Assembly: GCA_002869005.1 (NCBI GenBank)
Contig: PKTU01000169.1
Location: forward strand, 1-48,249
Direction of reading: 5' to 3'
From: Deltaproteobacteria bacterium
GTDB lineage: Bacteria > Desulfobacterota > Deferrisomatia > Deferrisomatales > BM512
DNA: 48,249 bases
Shown here: in pieces, positions 27,880 through 36,022 of the stretch
Layout: the number at the start of each line of letters is the position of its first letter
Position numbering within the stretch: position 1 is the first letter of the stretch
Translations under genes and position numbers: made by a program
Notes under the pieces: generated by a model
What the model was told of the DNA's origin: nothing
Databases searched by the model: none
Seen by the model: the letters and a program-made list of their open reading frames with translations, nothing else

Positions 27880-27897
27880 TTGGCATCCAAATTGCTT
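27880..27897 (+). promoter_or_regulatory. Sigma-54 (-24/-12) promoter of pilA
   Basis: TTGGCAT, CCAAA, TTGCT: GG (27882-27883) and GC (27894-27895) are 10 nt apart. The predicted start is about 27907, with a ~58-nt leader. Sigma-54/PilR control of pilA is established in several proteobacteria. Confidence 0.8.
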
Positions 27898-27964
27898 TTA
27901 ACGTGTCTGCAAGCTAAGAAATGGACGCAGGTTTTCTTTCTCTAAACAACCAAGGAGATTACAA

Positions 27965-28444
27965 ATGATCATCAACAGGAACAAAAAAGGTTTCACACTT
28001 ATCGAGCTCATGATCGTCGTCGCTATCCTCGGCGTCCTCGCCGCAGTCGCGATTCCCCAGTACCTCAGCTACATCGCTACCTCCAAGAATCGCGCCGCTT
28101 TCGAGAACTTTGAAAATGCAACCCGCCTCGTAAAGGGTGAGTTCGCGCGCGTCGATGCAGGTAAAGATCCCATGACTACTGCTGCATTCCTTACGGAGCT
28201 TAACGGTGGCGTAACTGCAGCCGCTGACCTTCCCAAAAGCCCTTACATCAGCACAAATGTTGCTTTCCAGAACGCAGTTTCCACAGCTGCTCTCGTTGGA
28301 ACAGTCGGTCTTGTTTACTCTAACACCACTGGCGTAGTCGCTCAGACTCCTGGTGACACCGTCACTGTCAATGTCTTCACCATCGACCCCAACGATGCGA
28401 CAAATACACCTGTAGAAAAGAGTGTAGTCCTTACAAAGGAGTAG
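27965..28444 (+). CDS. pilA: Type IV major pilin
   Basis: A 159-residue prepilin. The short basic leader MIINRNKKG is cleaved before F10 ([27 protein letters not shown]), with the conserved E14 at +5. The rest is a hydrophobic helix plus a ~100-residue globular head with no cysteine and no C-terminal disulphide loop. SD AAGGAG precedes the ATG. The mature form would be 150 residues, longer than the ~60-residue pilins of Geobacter. It is exported and assembled by the type IV pilus machinery, which is not encoded in this window. A sigma-54 promoter lies upstream and a strong terminator downstream, so it is a single-gene unit. Confidence 0.92.
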   Translation: MIINRNKKGFTLIELMIVVAILGVLAAVAIPQYLSYIATSKNRAAFENFENATRLVKGEFARVDAGKDPMTTAAFLTELNGGVTAAADLPKSPYISTNVAFQNAVSTAALVGTVGLVYSNTTGVVAQTPGDTVTVNVFTIDPNDATNTPVEKSVVLTKE

Positions 28445-28470
28445 TTTAACCAACTCCTTTTAAAATTAAA

Positions 28471-28503
28471 TAAGAGCGCCCTGAAAGGCGCTCTTATTTT
28501 TTT
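28471..28503 (+). terminator. Terminator after pilA
   Basis: TAAGAGCGCC, loop CTGAAA, GGCGCTCTTA, then T7: strong intrinsic terminator separating the two pilin genes. Confidence 0.94.
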
Positions 28504-28650
28504 CTGTTAGATTGAAGCTTGCTAATTGTTGTATTTGACGAGCTAAACCGACGAAATGCCAAGGGGTTCATATCACGATTTTCCAACTTGCCATATTGTT
28601 TGCCGTTGGGTACTTTGCTGGTACATACTTGGCAAGAAGGAGAGATAGAG

Positions 28651-29067
28651 ATGCGCAACAAAAGAGGTTTCACGCTTGTTGAGCTTATGATAGTCGTCGC
28701 CATCCTGGGAATTCTAGGCGCAATTGCGATACCGCTCTACACTGGCTATGTGGCTTCGGCAAAGACTACCGAGGCCAAGTCAAATCTGATTACTATATAC
28801 TCCCTTGAGGAGCAGGCTTTCGCGGACAAGGGGGTGTACGTAAGCGGACTTTACACGGAGAGCGAAACGTCTCTCAGCGGTGCCGCGGCCCTTCCTGCCT
28901 TTAAACCCGGCGAAGCCGCCGATTTGAACTATGATTACTCGGTTAAAGCGGTTGACGGAGATACACCGACCTTCGAAGCGGTTGCAACATTCAAACACGA
29001 TACTTCAAAGTGGTTTAGCATTAACCAGGACAATGTGAAGGTGGACCAGGACGGCAAGGGTTGGTAA
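28651..29067 (+). CDS. Type IV pilin-like protein (second pilin)
   Basis: A 138-residue prepilin. The leader MRNKRG is cleaved before F7 ([26 protein letters not shown]), with E11 at +5. The head domain (about 100 residues, no Cys) differs from that of the first pilin except for the N-terminal helix, and it carries AxxxLxxIYSLEEQAFADKGVY, common in minor or major pilins. ATG 28651 is chosen because GAAGGAG precedes it and the leader must be short; the upstream frame to 28519 is not coding. A weak sigma-70-like pair TTGCCA (28588) and TACTTT (28611) with 17-bp spacing lies upstream. Confidence 0.9.
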   Translation: MRNKRGFTLVELMIVVAILGILGAIAIPLYTGYVASAKTTEAKSNLITIYSLEEQAFADKGVYVSGLYTESETSLSGAAALPAFKPGEAADLNYDYSVKAVDGDTPTFEAVATFKHDTSKWFSINQDNVKVDQDGKGW

Positions 29068-29085
29068 TGGTCTTTTAGGCAGCTT

Positions 29086-29112
29086 AAAGCCCCTCCTTGG
29101 AGGGGCTTTTTT
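29086..29112 (+). terminator. Terminator after second pilin gene
   Basis: AAAGCCCCTCC TT GGAGGGGCTTT followed by TTT on the plus strand. The stem also lies just past the rdgB stop on the minus strand, but with a poorer T-tract in that direction. Confidence 0.9.
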
Positions 29113-29119
29113 GTTTTAG

Positions 29120-29713
29120 CTAATTAAGGTGCGGGAGGATTAGCGGTAATATCGCCGACAGCGCTCTTTTTCTGTGGCTTATCTTGTTTTTCTCTTCAAG
29201 CGAGTATTCCGCGAGGGTTCGGCGGGACCCCTCGGGAATAAAGATGGGGTCATAACCAAACACCTTATCTCCCCTGCGGCTTAAGGCTATCTCTCCATCA
29301 AGGCGGCCCGCTGCATCGACCTCTATCCCCCTCTTGGATATGAAAACCATTGAGCAGAGAAAGTATGCTGAGCGTTCTTTGCCCTCCTTACCCGAGAGCT
29401 CTCGAAGCAACCTCTCCATATTGGCTTCGTCGCTCTTTGCTTCTCCCGCATACCGTGCCGAGTGGACCCCCGGAGCTCCGCCTAAAGCATCTACGCAGAG
29501 CCCTGAGTCATCGGCAAGGACGGCGTATCCGGTGGCCTCAAAGAGTGTGCGCGCTTTCTTCTTTGCATTAGCGACGAAGGTGTCGCCGTCCTCGATAACT
29601 TCAATGGAATCCTCAAGGTCGTTAATGCCAAGCACCTTAACGCCCTTGTCTTCCAAAAGCGCGGCGACCTCTCTTAGTTTGCCCCCGTTACCCGTCGCGA
29701 AGAGTAGCGTCAT
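29120..29713 (-). CDS. rdgB: XTP/dITP pyrophosphatase (RdgB/HAM1)
   Basis: A 197-residue house-cleaning enzyme hydrolysing non-canonical purine triphosphates (XTP, dITP) to monophosphates. It starts [20 protein letters not shown] (substrate loop TxNxxK). [36 protein letters not shown] with the metal-binding acidic residues, FGYDPIFIP and [11 protein letters not shown] are all family motifs. Its ATG overlaps the rph stop by 4 bases, so the two are translationally coupled, a common pairing in bacteria. Confidence 0.96.
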   Translation of the reverse strand: MTLLFATGNGGKLREVAALLEDKGVKVLGINDLEDSIEVIEDGDTFVANAKKKARTLFEATGYAVLADDSGLCVDALGGAPGVHSARYAGEAKSDEANMERLLRELSGKEGKERSAYFLCSMVFISKRGIEVDAAGRLDGEIALSRRGDKVFGYDPIFIPEGSRRTLAEYSLEEKNKISHRKRALSAILPLILPHLN

Positions 29714-30426
29714 AAGCCAAGCGCTTCCTGCTGTAGCGCTATGAGCGATTTAATACCTGCTTCGGCAAGGTCGAGCATCTTATCCATGTCGGCCCGGGAG
29801 AAGGGGCGGTCCTCCCCCGTTCCCTGAATCTCAACGATTCCACCGCTTGCGGTCATGACGACGTTGAGGTCCACGAGGGCTTTTGAGTCCTCCTCGTAGC
29901 AGAGGTCGAGGAGGGCCTTTCCCCCAAGGAGGCCGACAGAGACTGCCGCAACGGGCTCCGCTATCGCTGCCGTGGAGAGGCGGTTTCTGCCGACAAGGGT
30001 TTTCAATGCCTCCATAAGGGCTATATATCCACCGGTTATGGAGGCGACCCTGGTGCCACCGTCTGCTTGAAGAACATCGCAGTCTATGCGTATCGTCTGC
30101 TCACCAAGCAGTGACATATCCGTTACGCTCCTGAGTGAGCGGCCGATAAGCCGCTGGATCTCAAGGGTGCGCCCTCCCTGTTTCCCCTTTGCCGCCTCAC
30201 GCGCATTCCTTGAGAAGGTGGCTCTGGGGAGCATTCCATATTCGGCGGTGATCCAGCCCCCACCGCTGTTCTTAAGGAAGGGCGGTACGCCCTCTTCCAC
30301 TGATGCCGCGCAGAGTACATGGGTATTGCCCACCTTTATAAGCGCTGAACCTTCTGCATATTTAAGGGGGTTTTTCTCTACGGAGATCTCTCTCATCTGG
30401 TCCGCGTCGCGGCCGTCAATCCTCAT
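29710..30426 (-). CDS. rph: Ribonuclease PH
   Basis: A 238-residue phosphorolytic 3'-5' exoribonuclease trimming tRNA 3' ends. It starts [44 protein letters not shown], the family N-terminus. [39 protein letters not shown] and [20 protein letters not shown] carry the phosphate- and metal-binding sites. The length is typical. It lies 14 bp downstream of the amidase-like gene and overlaps rdgB, forming a three-gene operon. Confidence 0.96.
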   Translation of the reverse strand: MRIDGRDADQMREISVEKNPLKYAEGSALIKVGNTHVLCAASVEEGVPPFLKNSGGGWITAEYGMLPRATFSRNAREAAKGKQGGRTLEIQRLIGRSLRSVTDMSLLGEQTIRIDCDVLQADGGTRVASITGGYIALMEALKTLVGRNRLSTAAIAEPVAAVSVGLLGGKALLDLCYEEDSKALVDLNVVMTASGGIVEIQGTGEDRPFSRADMDKMLDLAEAGIKSLIALQQEALGL

Positions 30427-30440
30427 ATATCAATTCTCCA

Positions 30441-31454
30441 TCACTCTCTCCCGCTGGAGAGGTATTCATCGATAGCCCGGAAAAGGGCTTCGACGAGTTT
30501 GGTTTTATCGGCTTCGTTTGTAAAAAGGTCTGCCTCCTGAGGCCATGAGATATTCCCTACGGAGAGTACGGCGGCGGGAACGGTAAGCGCCGATAGTAGC
30601 GGGCTGTTAATAGGGAGCACTCCCCGATCCATTACCTCAAGGGAGGCGGAGAGGAATTTCTCAAGTGTGGTGGCCCATTTAAGGCTGTCGACATAAATAT
30701 AATTTTGTCCGCCTCGCCACTCGTTTGAGTTGGTGCCCTCTTTGGGAGCGGCAGGGTAGAAGATTTCAAAACCTCTTGCATCCCTCCGCTCTTCGCCAAC
30801 AAGGTCTATCCCCAGAAAAAGGTCCGCTTCCCGCCGGTTCGCTGTAGTTGCGCGCGCTATTTCGGATTTATTTTCATCGCCCTCTCTGGTCAGGAGGACC
30901 AGATAGCCGCCCTCACCCAATCGTTCCGCCAGCGAATGTGCGAGGGAGAGGGTAAGATTTTTGGCTTTTTGAGATGCGTACCCTTTGGGGCCGGCTATTG
31001 ACCCGCCATACGCCGGATCGATAACTACCACCATACCCCGCTCCTCACTTATCAGCGAAGTCGCAAGCTCTCTTCTTATAATCGTTTCAGCGGTGTTTTT
31101 TATGAAATCTTCCGATACGAGGAGCTTACCCTCAAAAAAAATGGGAGGGTGTTTAACCTCCAGGGGGCGCCCATCCACCATAGCGTAAGGTGGCTCACCG
31201 CTGACCGCGCCCCACCTCTCCCCGTCGCTGAAGTTAATTCTTCCCTCTTCGGGGATAAACTCAACCCTCTCCAGGAAAGGCTTAAAGAGCAGGGTTGCGT
31301 CATACCAGGAGATGCCGCCAATAAGCGCCGCCGGTTCAAGCACCAAAGGCTGGGTGCCCGGCGCCGTAACGGTTAGAGTCGATGCAGCGTGAGCGTTTAT
31401 AGCGACCGCCGTGAAGAGCACCAGCGTATGAAAGAGTTTATAAAGACGCGTCAT
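30441..31454 (-). CDS. Secreted amidase_3-like protein lacking zinc ligands (probable pseudoenzyme)
   Basis: A 337-residue exported protein. Signal peptide about 1-23 (LVLFTAVAINAHA|A). An N-terminal domain (~25-130) resembles copper-amine-oxidase-N-like stalks (LIGGISWYDATLLFKPFL; IFFEGKLLVSEDFI). Residues ~140-335 have the fold pattern of N-acetylmuramoyl-L-alanine amidases: VVVIDPAYGGS, KNLTLSLAHSLAERL, LLTREGD, ATTANRREADLFLGI. The three zinc ligands of that family (His in DPGHGG, Glu in xEKxxxL, His in SIHAN) are replaced: GHGG is AYGG, the Glu position is in SQKAKNL, and SIHAN is GIDLVG. It is probably inactive as an amidase and could bind peptidoglycan or regulate another hydrolase (inferred). 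Confidence 0.75.
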   Translation of the reverse strand: MTRLYKLFHTLVLFTAVAINAHAASTLTVTAPGTQPLVLEPAALIGGISWYDATLLFKPFLERVEFIPEEGRINFSDGERWGAVSGEPPYAMVDGRPLEVKHPPIFFEGKLLVSEDFIKNTAETIIRRELATSLISEERGMVVVIDPAYGGSIAGPKGYASQKAKNLTLSLAHSLAERLGEGGYLVLLTREGDENKSEIARATTANRREADLFLGIDLVGEERRDARGFEIFYPAAPKEGTNSNEWRGGQNYIYVDSLKWATTLEKFLSASLEVMDRGVLPINSPLLSALTVPAAVLSVGNISWPQEADLFTNEADKTKLVEALFRAIDEYLSSGRE

Positions 31455-31537
31455 GACTTTTCCTGTTACCCTGTTAAGTGAGAAGTGAAGATTATCCCAG
31501 CGTTAAAAGGGGTGTCAATCAAGGGAGCGTTAGTTAG

Positions 31538-32077
31538 ATGCTTTTTACTTTTAAAGGTAAAAGCCCGAAGTTGGGTGAAGGGGTCTTCGTTGCCCCGGGC
31601 GCTACGGTTTTAGGCGATGTTGAGATAGGAGATAGCTCCTCCATATGGTTCGGGGCAGCGGTAAGGGGCGACGTGAATTACATTAGAATCGGCGATCGGG
31701 TAAATGTACAGGACCTGGCGACCCTTCACTGTACCGCTGAATTTTTTCCGCTCACCATAGGAGACGATGTGTCAATCGGGCATAACGCGGTCGTTCACGG
31801 GTGCACCATCGGCTCAATGAGCCTTGTCGGCATAGGTGCAAGGGTTCTTGACGGCGCCGTAGTTGGTGAGCGCTCTATAGTTGCAGCGGGTGCCGTCGTC
31901 CCCGAAGGGAAGGTCTTCCCGCCCTGTTCGCTCTTGATGGGCGCACCGGCAAAGAGGGTTCGGGAGGTTGGTGAAAAGGAACTTTCGCGCATAATTTATA
32001 CCCGTGACAGCTACCTTGAGTTGTCACGTGAATATCTGGACGCCACGGAGTTTGACAACAACGGTCTTGGTGCTTAA
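31538..32077 (+). CDS. Gamma-carbonic anhydrase-like hexapeptide-repeat protein
   Basis: A 179-residue left-handed beta-helix protein of the YrdA/PaaY type. Hexapeptide repeats run from FVAPGATVLGDVEIGDSSSIWFGAAVRGDVNYIRIGDRVNVQDL onward. The three zinc ligands of gamma-class carbonic anhydrases are present: H64 (LHCT), H82 and H87 (SIGHNAVVHGC). A C-terminal helix (~145-175) closes the trimer. The likely activity is CO2 hydration, but many family members lack proven activity. It is divergent from the amidase-like gene and precedes dnaJ by 36 bp. Confidence 0.9.
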   Translation: MLFTFKGKSPKLGEGVFVAPGATVLGDVEIGDSSSIWFGAAVRGDVNYIRIGDRVNVQDLATLHCTAEFFPLTIGDDVSIGHNAVVHGCTIGSMSLVGIGARVLDGAVVGERSIVAAGAVVPEGKVFPPCSLLMGAPAKRVREVGEKELSRIIYTRDSYLELSREYLDATEFDNNGLGA

Positions 32078-32079
32078 CT

Positions 32080-32106
32080 TCTCGATATAAATAATATTAA
32101 TCGAGA
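32080..32106. promoter_or_regulatory. Inverted repeat before dnaJ, candidate operator
   Basis: TCTCGAT (32080-32086), 13 AT-only bases, ATCGAGA (32100-32106), ending 7 bp before the dnaJ ATG. It is neither CIRCE nor a standard HAIR element (CTTGAGT-N7-ACTCAAG). A TTGACA (32052-32057) with TAACTT 17 bp on (32075-32080) gives a possible promoter overlapped by the dyad. Confidence 0.45.
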
Positions 32107-32113
32107 GGTAGCT

Positions 32114-33151
32114 ATGGCTCGTAAAGATTTTTACAAAACGCTGGGCGTCTCAAAGGACGCCACAGAAGATGAGATAAAACGCGCCTACCGGAAGCTGGCA
32201 AGAAAGTACCACCCAGACGTCAACCCCGGCGACAAGGCAAGTGAGGAGAAATTCAAGGAGATCTCCGAAGCCCACGAGATCCTTTCCGACAAGGAGAAGC
32301 GAGCCCAATATGACCAGTTCGGGGACTCTCCCTTTGGAGGAGGTGGGCAACAATCATGGGGTGGCGGAGGCGGCTTTAATACCGGCGGCTTCGATTTCGG
32401 CGACCTTTTCGGAAATATTTTTGGGCAGGGCGGCGCCCAGCCAAGGGGGCCGCGCAAGGGTGCGGACCTTGAATATGAACTTGAAGTTTCATTTACAGAG
32501 GCGATCCTGGGAGCTCAAAAGGAGATCTCCGTCCGCCGCAATGCAAGCTGCCAAACTTGCGGGGGCAGTGGGCATGAAGCATCGGGTGGTGGACAGCGTT
32601 GCCCCCAATGTCAAGGTAGCGGGCGTGTATCAGTAAAACTGGGGCCCATGACAAGCCAGCAGCCTTGCCCAAGCTGCGGAGGTACCGGCAGAACCCAAGG
32701 GCCCCCGTGCAAAAACTGCGGCGGATCCGGCAAAAACGCAAAGAACGAACGGCTGAGGGTCAAGATCCCCGCAGGCGTAGAAACAGGCTCTAAGATAAGG
32801 ATTGCCGGAAAGGGAGAGGGGGGCACCGGGGGCGACGGCGATATGCTAATCCGCATCAAAGTCGCGCCGGACAACCGCTTTACCCGGCAGGGCAACGATA
32901 TCATTTCGGAGGTAGAGGTGCCTCTTTCAGATGCCCTGCTTGGCGGTCATGCGCTGGTTCCCACGCTAACTGAGCAGGTAAAGATGAAGATACCTGCCGG
33001 AACCCAAAACGGGCAGCGTTTCAGAATCAAGGGCAAGGGTGTGCCCGGCAAGGGTGATCTATATGCCGCCATCAAGGTCAAGATACCAAGAAGTTTGTCG
33101 GCAAAGGCCAAGGAGACCCTCGAATCGTTGAGAGAAGAGCTTAAAGGGTGA
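32114..33151 (+). CDS. dnaJ: Chaperone DnaJ (type I, compact)
   Basis: A 345-residue Hsp40. J domain 1-70 with HPD at 33-35, then a Gly/Phe-rich linker (SPFGGGGQQSWGGGGGF). The zinc-finger domain keeps all four CxxCxGxG repeats (CQTCGGSG, CPQCQGSG, CPSCGGTG, CKNCGGSG). The C-terminal client-binding domains follow (LRVKIPAGVETGSKIRI). It stimulates DnaK ATPase. The length is a little shorter than E. coli DnaJ (376). No dnaK or grpE is next to it; the following gene is an HspR-like regulator 3 bp downstream, so this is likely an additional dnaJ under HspR control. Confidence 0.95.
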   Translation: MARKDFYKTLGVSKDATEDEIKRAYRKLARKYHPDVNPGDKASEEKFKEISEAHEILSDKEKRAQYDQFGDSPFGGGGQQSWGGGGGFNTGGFDFGDLFGNIFGQGGAQPRGPRKGADLEYELEVSFTEAILGAQKEISVRRNASCQTCGGSGHEASGGGQRCPQCQGSGRVSVKLGPMTSQQPCPSCGGTGRTQGPPCKNCGGSGKNAKNERLRVKIPAGVETGSKIRIAGKGEGGTGGDGDMLIRIKVAPDNRFTRQGNDIISEVEVPLSDALLGGHALVPTLTEQVKMKIPAGTQNGQRFRIKGKGVPGKGDLYAAIKVKIPRSLSAKAKETLESLREELKG

Positions 33152-33154
33152 CCA

Positions 33155-33532
33155 ATGTCTTTAAAAAGAGAGCTTATACACGTATCGGATCTCCTCAATC
33201 GCGCCTCTATCTCAAGAAGAACGCTGGGTATTTACCGTAAATTCGGAATTGTCGAGCCTGTTATGCGAGAGCGTGGGAGGCCGCTATTTGCGGTGGAGGC
33301 GGTCGAAACTATTGAGAGGATCACGCGTTTGAGAAATGACCTGGGGGTAAACATAGCCGGGGCGCAGGTCATCCTTGAGATGAGGCGAAAGATAGAGGAC
33401 CTTCAGGGGAGCCTTAAAGAGGTAGTCGAGTTCGTTCACGAAAACCTTGGAGAGGAGCTTGAGCGGTGCAGGAACTGCGAGCCTAAACCGCCGGTTCCCA
33501 AGCCTCTTTACAGACCGCCACAGAAGGGGTGA
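33155..33532 (+). CDS. hspR: MerR-type transcriptional regulator, HspR-like
   Basis: A 125-residue regulator. The N-terminal MerR winged helix is about 6-75 (HVSDLLNRASISRRTLGIYRKFGIVEPVMRERGRPLFAVEAVETIERI). The RNDLGVNIAGAQVILEMRRKIEDL segment is the typical HspR continuation. The tail is proline-rich with CRNC. In other bacteria HspR represses dnaK, dnaJ and clpB operons and needs DnaK. The position 3 bp after dnaJ supports the assignment and suggests autoregulation through the dyad at 32080-32106. Confidence 0.85.
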   Translation: MSLKRELIHVSDLLNRASISRRTLGIYRKFGIVEPVMRERGRPLFAVEAVETIERITRLRNDLGVNIAGAQVILEMRRKIEDLQGSLKEVVEFVHENLGEELERCRNCEPKPPVPKPLYRPPQKG

Positions 33533-33558
33533 CGTTTTAAGTAAAAGATGGGGGGAAG

Positions 33559-35955
33559 ATGGTACAATTGGGGGGAATCCTTGCGCTTTGCGCCGGGGTT
33601 TTATTTGCACGCGCAGTCTTTGCGGCGCTCTTTATGGCGATTGTCTCGGCCATACTTCTTAATTTTTCAGATAAAACAAAGAGTCATCTAGCAACAGTAA
33701 ATTTTGCTTTTTTTCTTCTCCTTGTAGCTGGCTACATATCCGGGCTACCCCCAGCGGTAAATAATCTGCCGCTTCAAGAAGCTTGCAGAGTGCGCGGGAC
33801 GGTAATCGAAGACCCAGCCGCCAACGAAAATGGCTATAATGTCCTTTTGGAGGCAACAGGCAGAGCCAGTCCACCGCCCCTCTCTCCCTGGAAGGAGGCA
33901 AAGGGGAGGGTGCAGTTAACTGTCTCCGGGGCTTTGGATCAACACCCTTCAAAGGGCGATTTTGTGTACTTTAGGAGCACTCTTCGCCCGCCGCGGGGTT
34001 TTAGAAATCCAGGAGCTGAGTGGTATGAAGAGTATCTGTGGCGAAATGGAGTTTCTCGTCGCGCTTTTGCGGACTTTCCCGGTGAGGTCCTTTTCCTGCC
34101 CCCACAAAAGGGGGGCTTCAGCCTTCAAGCCTTTAGAAAAGAACTTTCGGGAGCAATTGTAAGAAGCGCCGGCAGGGAAGCCGGCGGAGTTTTGGCTGCA
34201 ATAACGACCGGCGATAGATCTTGGCTCTCTCCTCAAATAAAGAGGCTGTTTCGCAATTCAGGCACCGCCCATTTGCTTGCAGTCTCTGCTCTACATCTTG
34301 GCATTGTGGCCCTTGCCGCCCGCTTTCTCATATTTTACATTTGGGTCCGGATTCCACGGTTGGCCCTCTTTGTTCCAGCCGGTTTAGCTGCTCCGGTTGC
34401 AACGCTCCCATTGATATTCTGGTACCTGGCGCTTACGGGTTTTCAGACCTCCACGCTGCGCGCTACGGTCATGGTCTCACTGCTTCTTTTGGCGAACCTC
34501 CTCTCCAGGCGGGTATCATACCCCTCCCTGCTTGCCTCAGCTGTTTTGATCCTCGCGGTCCTCTCCCCCATGGTCCTCTTTAGCCCGGCGCTGCATCTCT
34601 CCGTTGCGGCCATTTTAGGGCTATTCTGGATTCTTCCCGCGCTTGAAGTCCATGCAGGGGCGGTGCCGGATCCTTTCCCAATTTCCAAAAAGCCTTTGCG
34701 GGAGCTTTTTGAGCGGGGCCTGAAAGGGTTTGTCCGGCTGGCAAAGGTAAGCGTCGCGGCATCAATTGCAACATTTCCTGTATCTGCTTACCACTTTGGC
34801 GAAGTCAGCTACCAGGGTGTGATTGTAAATCCAATAGTAGTTCCACTTATATGTTTTTTCGCCCTGCCGCTCTCGCTGGCGGGAGCGCTCATTCATCCAC
34901 TTTTCGGGACTGCTTCAGAATTACTATGGAGAGCCGGCGGCGCGGTTGTCGACTATGTAATATCTTTCGAGCGGTTTTTAGCTGGTTGGGGGGTCGCCAA
35001 AATTGCTTCTGCCGGGAATGTTTTTTTGCTGGTAGGGGAAATTCTGATGCTATTTCTCATTCCATATATGGTTGGCGCCAGGCGCGGAAAGAAGTTGATG
35101 CCAGTCTTATTGCTGTCTATGGCAATGATTACATGGGGTGTCTTTGGAAAGACTGTTCTGCTGAACCTGAGCGGCAAAGCGTTTTTACACGTATTGGATG
35201 TGGGCAGGGGGCAGGCGGTTTTATTGCAGCTACCATCGAAGGGCATAGCGCGGCCTCTTTGGATTCTCGTCGATGGAGGGGGTATACCCGCAACCGATTT
35301 TGATGTTGGCGAGGCAGTTGTTTCGCCAGCTTTGAAATCTTTAGGGTGTGACGAGCTAGACATTGTTATATCGACCCATCCACATCCAGACCACGCACTT
35401 GGTTTAAGCTCGGTAATAAAGGAGCTGAAGCCAAATAGGCTGCTTCTGCCAAGAAATTTCTATGGAGACAAGCGGTATGAAAAGATTATAGAGGCTGCCA
35501 ACCATGCCGCTACTACCATCGAATGGCGTGGGTCCTATGATATTGCCGATAATTTCAATTGGGGAAAGATGAAGACCTTCGGCGGCGAAGGGCCGGGAGA
35601 AAATGACAGCTCCATGGCTGTTTTAATTGAGTATGGAGGGCGCAGGGTGCTAATACCTGGTGATTTGGAGATACCGGGCCAACTTTCACTTCTTGGACGA
35701 GAGTTGTTATCTCCGGTTGATATTTTGCTTGCACCCCATCATGGTTCCGGTGACGCCGTAGAGGAGCGCTTTTTCAATTGTCTATCGCCGGAGTTGATTA
35801 TAGCTTCATCGGGTGCCGGGACGGGATTGCCCTCCGATGCGCTTATGGTGGCAGCAGATAAGCTTGGTGCGCGATTATTGACTACAGCTGAATCGGGGGC
35901 GGTTAAAGTTGAAATCAGCCTGGGAGAGGTATATTTTACCGCCGCCTCTCGTTGA
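33559..35955 (+). CDS. comEC: ComEC/Rec2 family DNA-uptake channel
   Basis: A 798-residue membrane protein. The N-terminal DUF4131-type segment has two helices and an OB-like soluble part. The Competence domain of about 8 helices (~190-500) carries LLAVSALHLGIVALAARF, and a C-terminal metallo-beta-lactamase domain (~540-798) has HVLDVGRGQAVLLQ, the metal motif HPHPDH at about 607-612, and LIPGDLE, APHHGSGDA. It transports single-stranded DNA across the inner membrane in natural transformation; the MBL part may degrade the other strand. Together with the type IV pilins this suggests potential competence. A G-rich SD lies just before the ATG. Confidence 0.93.
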   Translation: MVQLGGILALCAGVLFARAVFAALFMAIVSAILLNFSDKTKSHLATVNFAFFLLLVAGYISGLPPAVNNLPLQEACRVRGTVIEDPAANENGYNVLLEATGRASPPPLSPWKEAKGRVQLTVSGALDQHPSKGDFVYFRSTLRPPRGFRNPGAEWYEEYLWRNGVSRRAFADFPGEVLFLPPQKGGFSLQAFRKELSGAIVRSAGREAGGVLAAITTGDRSWLSPQIKRLFRNSGTAHLLAVSALHLGIVALAARFLIFYIWVRIPRLALFVPAGLAAPVATLPLIFWYLALTGFQTSTLRATVMVSLLLLANLLSRRVSYPSLLASAVLILAVLSPMVLFSPALHLSVAAILGLFWILPALEVHAGAVPDPFPISKKPLRELFERGLKGFVRLAKVSVAASIATFPVSAYHFGEVSYQGVIVNPIVVPLICFFALPLSLAGALIHPLFGTASELLWRAGGAVVDYVISFERFLAGWGVAKIASAGNVFLLVGEILMLFLIPYMVGARRGKKLMPVLLLSMAMITWGVFGKTVLLNLSGKAFLHVLDVGRGQAVLLQLPSKGIARPLWILVDGGGIPATDFDVGEAVVSPALKSLGCDELDIVISTHPHPDHALGLSSVIKELKPNRLLLPRNFYGDKRYEKIIEAANHAATTIEWRGSYDIADNFNWGKMKTFGGEGPGENDSSMAVLIEYGGRRVLIPGDLEIPGQLSLLGRELLSPVDILLAPHHGSGDAVEERFFNCLSPELIIASSGAGTGLPSDALMVAADKLGARLLTTAESGAVKVEISLGEVYFTAASR

Positions 35956-36022
35956 AAAATCACTGCTCTATGTGATACGCTCAATTAATTAATGTTTACT
36001 TGTCGACGGGGATTATTCCAAC

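Noticed and set aside
28609-28636. Sigma-54-like TGGTAC / TGGCA pair before the second pilin
   Set aside because: GG and GC are 10 nt apart, but the -12 element is poor and the start would fall at or after the ribosome binding site at 28636-28642.
32080-32106. CIRCE element before dnaJ
   Set aside because: CIRCE is TTAGCACTC-N9-GAGTGCTAA; the dyad here is different in sequence and spacing.
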